Assembly: GCA_027487685.1 (NCBI GenBank)
Contig: JAIYDC010000110.1
Span: forward strand, 1-64,000
Source of the DNA: Pseudomonadota bacterium
GTDB taxonomy: Bacteria > Bdellovibrionota > Bacteriovoracia > Bacteriovoracales > Bacteriovoracaceae
Direction of reading: 5' to 3'
DNA length: 64,000 bases
The notes under the pieces were generated by a model, which saw only the letters and a program-made list of their open reading frames with translations, searched no databases and was not told the DNA's origin. Position 1 is the stretch's first letter, and each line of letters starts with the position of its first letter. Shown piece by piece: positions 21,896 through 31,000 of this stretch. A program made the position numbers and the translations under genes.

Positions 21896-23212
21896 ATGCA
21901 GATCATCGCTTACACTGAGTTTTCAGATTTTAAGGCGCTCCTCGAAGTGGAATGCACCGAGATCACTGGGCAAAAACCCCACATCACCCAAACTCCAGAG
22001 GAGTTGAGTGATCTTTTAAACGTCCTTCAAAACTTCGAATTTCTGATTGTTGACCTTCCGGAAGAGGCGGCCCGTATCCGGGACCTTAAACTCTTTCTCG
22101 CAAATGCGGGAAGTAAATTAAAGCAGGTCTTTGTCGTTGGCGGTGAGAGTGGAACTCATAATCATATCAGGTTTTTTTCTCGTACGGAAATGACAAATCT
22201 CTTTGAGGAGACACGAAGAAGCATTGGCCCTCGAGTCGCCGGAGCTCCTTTGGCATGGACTTCTGTGCCACTCGCCGCACTTGTGCACTTCACAAGTGTC
22301 CCCTTTGATCTTTTTATTAAACTGTCGGACCAAAAGTTTGTGAAGCGAATCAACAAGCACGACGAGATCGGCAAAGACCTTCTGAAGGCCCTGCAAGAAA
22401 AGGGGGTGCAGGATTTATACTGCGAGAAAAAGTATAACCGCGACTTCTCGATGATGCTGATTAACAACATGATCAACCGGGTGGATCGGCCCTATGAGAC
22501 AATCACTGAGGAGATCCATGCGAAGAGCGAAGTCTTCGAGACTACCAGAGAGATCATCCAAAGCCTTGGCGTTTCTGGACGAGTGGTTGACGTGTGTGAC
22601 GCTGCTGTGGATGCCATGTGCCTCGACGTGCTGAAGGCGCCTAATGAATTCACCGCCTACCTCGAATCTCTCAAGGGCGATCAATCCCTCGAGTTTCAGT
22701 TTAAGCTCATCAACTTGACAAACTACATCGGCTCACAGCTCATCCTCGACATGGGTCTTCCCCAAGAAGATGAGCAGGTCAAAAAGCTAGTCTTCGCATC
22801 GTATTTTTCGGACATGGCCATCAAGAACCCGATCTTCATCCATTACCGCCGTCCAGAAGAGTTGCTGGGGCTCACTGAAGAGGAGCAGAAGGAGCTGAAT
22901 TTTCATGCTCTCAAGGCTTCGGAACTGGTGACCAACTATCGAGATCTTCCGGCAGATGTTGGGCTCATCATCCGCCAGCACCACGGGAGCTTCAGTGGGA
23001 TTGGTTTCCCGGGAGATAAGCCCAGCGATCTCCTGGCGCTGTCTAAAATTCTCTACGTCGCCCAGGACCTCTCCCATACGATTCTCACGAATGGGGATAC
23101 TCCAGCCCTTGAAATCCTTAAAAGCTTTCTTCGAAATAACAAAGCGAAGGGTCTTGCAGAGTTCGTTAAGTGCCTGGAATCCAGTCTTCTCTCAAGGCCA
23201 AGCGCTGCCTAA
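21896..23212 (+). CDS. Degenerate HD-GYP-like protein with N-terminal pseudo-receiver
   Basis: 438 residues. The N-terminal 120 residues have the alpha/beta pattern of a receiver (LQNFEFLIVDLP, VFVVGGES) but lack a full acidic pocket. The C-terminal 220 residues resemble HD-GYP: the HD position reads SYFSDMAIKN instead of HDIGK, while RQHHGSFSGIGFP keeps HH and a GxGFP version of GYP. Loss of the HD pair should abolish c-di-GMP hydrolysis, so a binding or scaffold role is likely. Followed by the YgiQ gene 63 nt downstream. Confidence 0.75.
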   Translation: MQIIAYTEFSDFKALLEVECTEITGQKPHITQTPEELSDLLNVLQNFEFLIVDLPEEAARIRDLKLFLANAGSKLKQVFVVGGESGTHNHIRFFSRTEMTNLFEETRRSIGPRVAGAPLAWTSVPLAALVHFTSVPFDLFIKLSDQKFVKRINKHDEIGKDLLKALQEKGVQDLYCEKKYNRDFSMMLINNMINRVDRPYETITEEIHAKSEVFETTREIIQSLGVSGRVVDVCDAAVDAMCLDVLKAPNEFTAYLESLKGDQSLEFQFKLINLTNYIGSQLILDMGLPQEDEQVKKLVFASYFSDMAIKNPIFIHYRRPEELLGLTEEEQKELNFHALKASELVTNYRDLPADVGLIIRQHHGSFSGIGFPGDKPSDLLALSKILYVAQDLSHTILTNGDTPALEILKSFLRNNKAKGLAEFVKCLESSLLSRPSAA

Positions 23213-23238
23213 GTTGATCTGTAAAGTCTTCACGAGAT

Positions 23239-23267
23239 TTGTCAGACGGGCCCGCCCCCGGTAGAGT
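23239..23267 (+). promoter_or_regulatory. Promoter of the YgiQ-type gene (leaderless)
   Basis: TTGTCA (23239-23244), 17 nt, TAGAGT (23262-23267), then 8 nt to ATG 23276. There is no Shine-Dalgarno sequence. Confidence 0.6.
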
Positions 23268-23275
23268 GCCGGCCT

Positions 23276-25114
23276 ATGGAAAAGATTGATCCGAATGACC
23301 TCCCCATTACAGCGTGGCTCCCCACCACCGTTAAAGAGTCTAAGAAGCGCGGCTGGGACGAACTCGACGTGGTACTGGTGACAGGGGATGCTTACGTCGA
23401 CCATCCGGCCTTCGGGGCCGCGGTCATGGGACGAATTCTCGAGTCTCTCGGTCTTCGGGTGGCCATTATCGCTCAACCCAATTGGCGTGACGACCTCAGG
23501 GACTTCAAGAAGTTTGGCAAACCAAAGTATTTCTTCGGCGTGACCAGCGGGAACATGGATTCCATGGTCAATAAATATACGGCCGGGAAGCGGCTTCGAT
23601 CCACTGACGCCTACACCCCGGGTGGGTCCCCGGACTTTAGACCCGATTACGCCACCACTGTCTACACCCAAATCTTGAAGCAGCTCTACCCCGACACTCC
23701 CGTCATCGTGGGTGGCATCGAAGCCTCGCTCCGTCGTGTGACCCATTATGACTTTTGGGAAGACAAGCTCATGCCTAATATCCTCAGCTGGGCGGGAGCA
23801 GATCTTTTAGTCTACGGCATGGGAGAGCAACCAATCCGGGACATCGTGAAGTATCTTCTCCGAGGCTCTCCTTTTGAGTCACTTAAAACCGTACCCCAGA
23901 CCGCCTTCCTGCAGCGCTCAGATGAGGAGCTTCCTAAAAACAAGCAGTGGGAAACTTTTGAGCTCACCTCCCATGAAGATTGCCTCAAAGACAAGCTCGC
24001 CTACGCGAAGAACTTTATGCACGTCGAGGTTGAGAGCAACAAGCAGTTTGCCAAACGCCTTACCCAGCGGGTAGGGGACAAGATGATCGTCATCAATCCC
24101 CCGTATCAAACGATGACGGAAAAAGAGATCGACGCTAGCTTTGATCTCCCCTACACGAGACTCCCGCACCCGAAGTACAAGGACCGCGGTCCCATCGGTG
24201 CTTTTGAGATGATCAAGTTTTCCATCAATACCCACCGCGGCTGTTTCGGCGGCTGCTCTTTCTGCACCATCTCGGCGCACCAGGGAAAAATGATCGCCAG
24301 CCGCTCCAAGGCCTCGATCATGAAGGAAGTGGAACAGGTGGCGCGGATGCCGGACTTCAAGGGTTACCTTTCTGATATCGGAGGCCCCTCGGCCAACATG
24401 TACCAGATGAAGGGGATCGATCAGGAGATGTGCGACAGGTGCGCGGCCCCGTCCTGCGTCTTCCCCCAGATTTGTAAGAACCTCGACACGGATCCAACTA
24501 AGATGACCGAACTCTACCGGGAAATCTCCGCTCACAAAGACGTGAAGAAAGCCTTCGTGAGTTCGGGGTTGCGCTATGACCTCATGTTTGACCCGCGCTC
24601 GAGTCATCCGAAGGCCGACGAAACCTACGTAGAACAGCTGATAACTCATCACGTTTCGGGCCGGCTTAAGGTGGCGCCGGAGCATACGGAGGATGAAGTC
24701 CTAAAGCTCATGCGCAAGCCGAGCTTCTCTTACTTCCACAAGTTTAAGGAACGTTTCGAGGAAGTCTCGCGTAAAAAAGGTATTAAGCAGGAAATCATCC
24801 CGTACTTCATCTCATCGCACCCCGGCTGCACCCCCGAGGACATGGCCAAGCTCGCGGCGAAGACCAAGGCCCTTGGCTATAAGCTCGAACAGGTTCAGGA
24901 CTTCACGCCGACTCCCATGACCGTCGCTACGGAGATTTATTACTCAGGACATCATCCCTATACACTGAAAAAGGTCCAGACCGCGATTAGTCTCGATGAG
25001 AAAACTAAACAGAGGACTTTCTTTTTTTGGTACAAACCGGAGAATCGGACTTTCATCAAGAACTACCTTTCAAAAGTAAAGATGTTTGACACCATGAAAG
25101 AGCTCTTCGGGTAG
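23276..25114 (+). CDS. YgiQ-family radical SAM protein
   Basis: 612 residues. N-terminal UPF0313 region (ITAWLPTTVKESKKRGWD, VLVTGDAYVDHPAFG, YSPGG-like TPGGSPDFRPDYA) and radical SAM core with CFGGCSFC (Cys323, Cys327, Cys330) for a 4Fe-4S cluster, preceded by NTHRG. The YgiQ family is widespread but its reaction is unknown. A second Cys cluster (CDRCAAPSC...C, about residues 386-400) is also typical. Length is near the usual 600-700. Confidence 0.92.
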   Translation: MEKIDPNDLPITAWLPTTVKESKKRGWDELDVVLVTGDAYVDHPAFGAAVMGRILESLGLRVAIIAQPNWRDDLRDFKKFGKPKYFFGVTSGNMDSMVNKYTAGKRLRSTDAYTPGGSPDFRPDYATTVYTQILKQLYPDTPVIVGGIEASLRRVTHYDFWEDKLMPNILSWAGADLLVYGMGEQPIRDIVKYLLRGSPFESLKTVPQTAFLQRSDEELPKNKQWETFELTSHEDCLKDKLAYAKNFMHVEVESNKQFAKRLTQRVGDKMIVINPPYQTMTEKEIDASFDLPYTRLPHPKYKDRGPIGAFEMIKFSINTHRGCFGGCSFCTISAHQGKMIASRSKASIMKEVEQVARMPDFKGYLSDIGGPSANMYQMKGIDQEMCDRCAAPSCVFPQICKNLDTDPTKMTELYREISAHKDVKKAFVSSGLRYDLMFDPRSSHPKADETYVEQLITHHVSGRLKVAPEHTEDEVLKLMRKPSFSYFHKFKERFEEVSRKKGIKQEIIPYFISSHPGCTPEDMAKLAAKTKALGYKLEQVQDFTPTPMTVATEIYYSGHHPYTLKKVQTAISLDEKTKQRTFFFWYKPENRTFIKNYLSKVKMFDTMKELFG

Positions 25115-25138
25115 GGTGAGAAGGTTCTCGAAGTCAGT

Positions 25139-25167
25139 TTGCCTAGGGCACACAAGTTGAGTAGAAT
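25139..25167 (+). promoter_or_regulatory. Promoter of the Uup-like ABC-F gene (leaderless)
   Basis: TTGCCT (25139-25144), 17 nt, TAGAAT (25162-25167), then 6 nt to ATG 25174. No Shine-Dalgarno sequence. Confidence 0.6.
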
Positions 25168-25173
25168 GCCCTC

Positions 25174-27111
25174 ATGTCTACACTCCTTACACTTCAGAAT
25201 CTGAGTCTCCACTATCCCCATAAAGTCATCTTCAAAGACGTGACCTTTACCCTGAATCAAGGGGACAAGATCGGTGTCCTGGGCCTTAATGGTCACGGCA
25301 AATCGAGTCTGTTTAAAGTCATTGCCGGACAAGTCATCCCTGACACGACGGTTCCGCCTTTCATTTACGACCGGAGTAAGGACTTTACATTCTTCTACGT
25401 GCCTCAGGAACTCCCTAACCTCGGCGACTGGACTGTAGAGAATTATTTCTTTGAATTCCACCCGGAGATGGCCAAGCTCAAGCGGCGCCTCGACGTCGTT
25501 AACCATGACCTCGGCGCAGGTACCGGTGACTTCGATAAGCTTATCAATGAGCAAGAGCGGATTTATTCCGCTCTTGCAGGTCTAGGAGAAGACAGGGTTC
25601 ATGCGCAGTTCGTGTCCTACCTCAAGTTCTTCGGCCTTGAGGGCCTTGAGCGACCGATGCAAGGTCTCTCGGGAGGTGAGCAGCGTAAGGTGGCCCTGAG
25701 CCTTGGTCTCTCGGCACCCCAGGAACTGATCCTTTGGGATGAGCCTACCAACCACCTCGATCTGGAAACCATCAAGGACTTCGAGGACGAGCTCCAGGCC
25801 AGTAAGAAGACCTTTATGATCATCTCCCACGACCGGAGCCTCTTAAATAACGTGGTCGATCGGATCCTTCACATCCAGCAGGGGAAGTTGCGCTCCTTTA
25901 GCGGAACCTACGAGGCCTACCTTCAGTTCCTCATCGATGATCAGAAGCGTCGGGAGAAAGAACTAGATAAGCTCAGTAACCAGCAGCGCCGGGAAACCGC
26001 TTGGATCCGCCGGGGTGTGCAGGCGCGGCGAACTAAGAGTAAAAAGCGCATCGAAGACTATGGCTCCCTGAATAAAACGATCCAGGAGCTTAAGTCCCAG
26101 GCCCACAAGTCAGTGAGCTTGAATCTTCAGGCCTCAGGCCGAAAGACTAAGATCCTTCTCGCGGCCGAAGACCTCACCCTGAGCTTCGGTGAGCGGACGC
26201 TGTTTGAGAAACTTAACTTCTCCGTCGCTAAGGGCGATAAGATCGCTCTTTTGGGACGTAACGGAGCCGGCAAGAGCTCACTCCTGAAGATTCTTCTTGG
26301 AGAGCTTGATCCTACTGCCGGAACGGTCACCCGCGCTCATGGGCTTGATGTGGGTTATTTCTCCCAGAAAAGAGAGGCCCTGAAAGACGACGAGACTCCT
26401 TGGAAAATGATCGGGGAGGGGATCGACTTCGTTATCACGAACACGGGTGACAAACGGCATGTCGCAAGTTATCTCGAGAATTTCCTCTTTAGTTCAGATG
26501 AAATTAAGCGGCCGATTCATACTTTCTCCGGCGGCGAGAAAAACCGCCTCCAGCTGGCACAATTTATGAAACATGCTCGAGATATCTGGATCTTTGATGA
26601 GCCAACCAACGACCTTGACCTCGAAACTATCGGGATCCTCGAGGAGGAACTCCGGACCTACGAAGGAGCGCTCATCGTCGTGGGCCACGACCGTTCGTTT
26701 ATCAATAACGTCACGGATAAATGCTGGGTACTTCATGAGGGGACGCTTGAAAATTTCGAGGCGGGCTTTGCCCATGCTGAGCTTTTCCTTGAGGCGATTC
26801 ATTTGGAAGAGGAGCTGAAGAAAAAGGCTCCAGCACTGGTGCAGAAGCAGGAAGGGCCAACAGCGGTTTCAACCGTTTCTAAGCTTTCAAACAAGGAGAA
26901 GAATCGCTTTGCCGAACTTCCCGGGGAAATAGATAAAGTTGAACTCCGTCTGACAACTCTCAGAAGCGACATTTCATCCATTGATTTCTCCGTCTTAGAT
27001 AAGGAGAAGAAGGATAAGCTCGCTCGCCTTGAGACCGACCTGAAGAAGTATGAAGGAAAGCTCGAGGGGCTTATTGAAGAGTGGGCGATACTTGAAGCGA
27101 AAGGCCATTAA
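25174..27111 (+). CDS. uup: ABC-F family ATPase, Uup-like
   Basis: 645 residues with two ATP-binding domains and no membrane part. NBD1 has GLNGHGKSSLFKVI, LSGGEQRKVALSLGL and ILWDEPTNHLDLET; NBD2 has GRNGAGKSSLLKIL, FSGGEKNRLQLAQ and IFDEPTNDLDLET. The linker (RREKELDKLSNQQRRETAW) and the C-terminal coiled coil of about 80 residues (after residue 550) are typical of Uup, which acts on ribosomes or on branched DNA intermediates. Cytoplasmic. Transcribed from its own leaderless promoter. Confidence 0.92.
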   Translation: MSTLLTLQNLSLHYPHKVIFKDVTFTLNQGDKIGVLGLNGHGKSSLFKVIAGQVIPDTTVPPFIYDRSKDFTFFYVPQELPNLGDWTVENYFFEFHPEMAKLKRRLDVVNHDLGAGTGDFDKLINEQERIYSALAGLGEDRVHAQFVSYLKFFGLEGLERPMQGLSGGEQRKVALSLGLSAPQELILWDEPTNHLDLETIKDFEDELQASKKTFMIISHDRSLLNNVVDRILHIQQGKLRSFSGTYEAYLQFLIDDQKRREKELDKLSNQQRRETAWIRRGVQARRTKSKKRIEDYGSLNKTIQELKSQAHKSVSLNLQASGRKTKILLAAEDLTLSFGERTLFEKLNFSVAKGDKIALLGRNGAGKSSLLKILLGELDPTAGTVTRAHGLDVGYFSQKREALKDDETPWKMIGEGIDFVITNTGDKRHVASYLENFLFSSDEIKRPIHTFSGGEKNRLQLAQFMKHARDIWIFDEPTNDLDLETIGILEEELRTYEGALIVVGHDRSFINNVTDKCWVLHEGTLENFEAGFAHAELFLEAIHLEEELKKKAPALVQKQEGPTAVSTVSKLSNKEKNRFAELPGEIDKVELRLTTLRSDISSIDFSVLDKEKKDKLARLETDLKKYEGKLEGLIEEWAILEAKGH

Positions 27112-27350
27112 AGTTCATTTCTATTCTTCTCCTGGCCCTTCCGGCATTTTTTTCCTCTCTGCTGGACTTGAGTTTTGACTCACCAATAACCAACTTCTTC
27201 TCAGTCCTAGGTGAATACTTGGCGGTGAGTGAACCACAATCTAAAGATCTAGCGGTCGAATCTTTTCCGACTGATTCTGTCGGTCCCTCTTGGGGCGAAC
27301 CCTTAAGAAGCAGTGGTTGTCTCCGGTCGAGGAAAGTTTATAATTAAAGT
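27112..27350 (+). other. Intergenic region with possible start-less exported frame
   Basis: In one frame 27105-27347 encodes a signal-peptide-like stretch (FISILLLALPAFFSSLLDLS) followed by a polar tail and a stop 3 nt before the next ATG. That frame has no ATG, GTG or TTG in front of the hydrophobic part. A TTG with KRKAIK lies in the neighbouring frame just upstream, so a single-base shift would create a normal exported protein. Could be a broken gene. The promoter of the next gene overlaps its end. Confidence 0.3.
27317..27344 (+). promoter_or_regulatory. Promoter of the acidic exported protein gene (leaderless)
   Basis: TTGTCT (27317-27322), 16 nt, TATAAT (27339-27344), 6 nt, ATG 27351. 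Confidence 0.6.
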
Positions 27351-27926
27351 ATGAGAATACTTCTTCTGACTATTCTTTTCGCTGCCCCGGTCTACCTCTT
27401 CACAAGAGAATCGGAAAAACCTGAAGGGCCTGCAATTGATGCCATTAAGTTGAAAATGGGTGCTCCCGATCGTGCTGTCCCTCCTACGCCTATTCCTGAT
27501 GTCGAGACTCCGGTCAGCGCCCCGGTTGTGGCGCCGGTGGAGGAGTCCAATTCCCGTGCACCAGCAGATGTCGAGGATCCTGAGGAAGCTTCTGCAGAAG
27601 AAGAGGGTGAGGTTCCAGAGGTGATTGCCGCCGAACCGGCAAGCAGCTGGAACGATGAATTGAAGAGCACACTCGGACGTCTGGAGCCCGCTGAGGGCGA
27701 GGCGATCTTTAATTCCTATGCCAACGAGCAGAAGATCTACCAGGCCGAGTTGGATGCTCTCAAGACTGAAAAAGAACAGAAGACTTCAGACCTCGCGGCA
27801 AGCGAGGTGGATCAGCTCATTTCTCAGCTCGAAGGTAAGCACCAGGAGCGCCTCAAGGGGATTCTGGGCCCTCACTACGAAGCTGTTAGAGATCAGTACC
27901 AGGACTACCTGGAAGCCGCTGAGTAA
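27351..27926 (+). CDS. Acidic exported or anchored protein with coiled coil
   Basis: 191 residues. N-terminal hydrophobic segment (MRILLLTILFAAPVYLF) is a signal or anchor. Residues about 40-100 are a Pro/Val/Glu-rich low-complexity linker (VETPVSAPVVAPVEESN). The C-terminal 90 residues are a charged helix, probably coiled coil (AELDALKTEKEQKTSDLAAS). The anchor-linker-coil layout suggests a periplasm-spanning protein. No family recognised. It lies 123 nt upstream of the macroglobulin gene and may share its role in the envelope. Confidence 0.72.
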   Translation: MRILLLTILFAAPVYLFTRESEKPEGPAIDAIKLKMGAPDRAVPPTPIPDVETPVSAPVVAPVEESNSRAPADVEDPEEASAEEEGEVPEVIAAEPASSWNDELKSTLGRLEPAEGEAIFNSYANEQKIYQAELDALKTEKEQKTSDLAASEVDQLISQLEGKHQERLKGILGPHYEAVRDQYQDYLEAAE

Positions 27927-28049
27927 AAATCTGCCCCGCCGCACCAAGAGCTTAGGCCTCATACCCCTCGATTTCCCGTCGCCTTTCTCTAGGCAATAGG
28001 TCTACAATTTCTCCCAGAAACACCTACACTTCCCCAAGGATCATCTCCT

Positions 28050-31000
28050 ATGAAGGCGATTGCGCTCACTTTTTTTGTGCTCTTCTCCCTGCCTGTTCGA
28101 GCACTCTACGTACAAGATTCAACTCCACGTGGAACCGAGGTGAGTCCCGACGTGCCGGAGATTCGGATCACCTTCGGTGAGAACATTACAGCTTTGGGTA
28201 AGAGGCCCGTTAAGGAAGAGCACCGAGCGCACCTTGAGTTCAGTCCGGGGATTGAATGCGATTTGTCCTATGACGGGATGAACGCCATCGTGTGTAAGCT
28301 CAAAAAACGCCTCTCTCCAGGTGTTAAATATCAGATTAAAGTTAAACCCGGGTTCTCAGGTTTGACGCCAGAAGCACGTCTCGCCTACGAGCAATCCCAT
28401 GTTTTCCAAACTAGCGAACTAGCTATTACCGGCTATAGCGTTAATTGGGCGAAGGCCATCCCCATCGTGACGATTGATCTCAACTATAAGGTCAAAGCGG
28501 TGGATCTTTCGGGGACAATCCAGTGCGACGGTCGCGCCATCCCTGTCCAGTTTGAACCTCCGCGGGATCCCAAGGGTGAGGCCCAGATCAGACTGCGAGC
28601 GGCGGCCTCACTTAATCCTGGCGAGAACTGTGTTTTCTATTTTGACAGGCCTCTGTTTTACCTGAATACACCCGGCAGTTCGATCCCCCGGCAAAAGCTT
28701 GTGCTTGATCCGAGTGTCGCGAGTGCAGGACGCAATGCCGGCCAAGGTGGGGCCACCGCACAGTGCGCGGGTAATTCACTCCTGAACGTCGACCTGTTTT
28801 CTTACACCTTGCCGTACCTTCACTGCGAGTTCAATGAAGGAGTGAACGTCTTGCTTCCCCTGGCATCGAACCGAAAGATCGATATTACTAAATTTGTCAC
28901 TGTGACGCCTCAAGATGAAGTGAAAGTTAGTTATACCCATGAGGGCATAACCCTCTCAAACTTCCGAGGTCCTGGGCGAACATACTTGGTGAAGATCTCT
29001 CGTTTGGTACCCACAGGGAACAATCGTCCTTTTGATGCCGACGTTCAGCTTCAGATCGAAACCCTGAATAATCCTCCACTTCTTGCTCCTCACAAAGCGA
29101 CTGGCGTTCTTGAAAAAGATGGTCCTTGGCAGGTGGCCTATTCGGCACTCAACATCACGAGTGCGGAGCTCGTCTATGGTTTTATAACAAAGCCTTCCGA
29201 TCTCGGGACTCTTCGGGACCTCGCTGCTCCAGCGCAGTATTTGACCGAGAAAAAAATCATTCCTCTTAAGCTCCCTGAAAATGAGAATCATCTTCTTCCG
29301 CTGAACGTGAAACCATTGGCCGAGAAGAGTGGCGCGCGGGCCGGGCTTTTTTCGGGGTTTCTCCGTACTAAGGAGGTAGCGGGTAAGTTTCAGGATGCAG
29401 AGGCGCTTATCATCCCTGACGCTGAGGTTAAAGAGCGGCGTGAGTTCAACTTTGGTTACCTCTTCACGGACCTGGGCCTTCATGTCAAGCGCGGCCGTCG
29501 CGGTATCCTCGTCTGGGTCTTTAGTTTAAAAGAAGGCAAGCCTCGCGCCGGAGTCGATGTCCGTGTCTTCCGGGATGGGGTTTCCGTGGACCAGCTCGTA
29601 ACGGATAAATCCGGGATGGCCTTCTTCCCGGATTACCTCCCGAAGCGGGAAGAACAACTCTCAGTGGTTGCCACCGCCGGGGATGATGTCTCCTTTGTCA
29701 CCAGTGGATACGGTGCCTGGAGCTCTGGCATTTCTCGTTGGGATTTTAACTTTGGCGGAAACTACTGGCAGGATCCTCAGGAACTTTTGATGGACGTCGT
29801 TAGTGAGAGACCGCTTTATCTCCCAGGCGAGCGAGTCAACCTGAAGCTCTTTGTTAGGCGCTTCGTGCCGGATTCTTTAGAGCTAACTGAGGCAGGAAAA
29901 AGAGTCAAGGTCAGTGTGCTGGATTCAAGAGGCGAAGAGGCGGCGGTTGCTCAGGTTGAGCTCAATGCCTACGGAACCGGAGTCCTCTCTTTTGACCTAG
30001 GGAAGAAGGCGCCCACCGGCCGCTACTCGGTCTTTCTCCAGGACGGGGCCTCGACTGTAAGTCAAGAAGCGGCCTTCGCGGTGGAAGAGTTTCGAAAGCC
30101 TGAGTTTAAGGTGACCCTCGATGAGGTGAGCGACGGCTTTCGAGGCCAGGTCACTTACTTTAAGGGAGGGCCCGTTCGTGACCTTGTCGGTGAGGTCGCA
30201 GTCCTTCTTCGTAAAATTCCTTTCACCCCTAAGACGTCAGAATATGAACGCTTCAGTTACCCGGGTGCAGTCGCTCTCACGGATGGGGGAGAGGCACTGA
30301 AGGTCCTCTCCCGAAATCCTGTCACAACGGACGCGGGAGGTATCTTTGCCGTCAAGCGGCCTGTTGCCGTGAGTGACTATGGGGTCGTGATCCTTGAGGG
30401 AAACTTTAAAGACGAAAACGGAGGCACTATCTCTGGCCGGCGTGACTATCTTCATAACCCTTATGATGTTCTCCCTGGGATTGATCTTTCCAAGTGGCTC
30501 TACACGGTCGGTGAGTCGATCTCACCTGAGGTGGTGGCACTCGATCGTACCGGCACTCATGTTGACGGCGTTCCCATGACACTGACACTGACCCGAGTGG
30601 ACTACATCTATGAGCGCCGTCTCGGGTCCGGGAATTACTTTTATTATGATTCTCGCCGGGAAGAGACGAAGCTCGGCACTTGTGAGTTTCGCACGACCCG
30701 AGATCTTAAGGCCTGTGCTTTACCTGTTAAAGAGGCCGGCTACTATGAGTTTGCCGTTCAAGTGACTGATCCCAAGCTCCGCTCCGCCCCCAGTGTCACG
30801 GGAACCTATGTGTACGGGAAAGGGGCCTTCCTGGGATTCGAAGCTGCCAACCATGACCGGATGAATCTGCAGGTAGAAAAGACCGAACTCCGGATCGGGG
30901 ATAAGCTCAAGGTCATGGCGATTTCTCCCCTCTCCGATGCCGAGGCCTTGGTGACAATTGAGCGCGACGGTATCCTTCACCGCGAGACAGTGCGTTTTTC

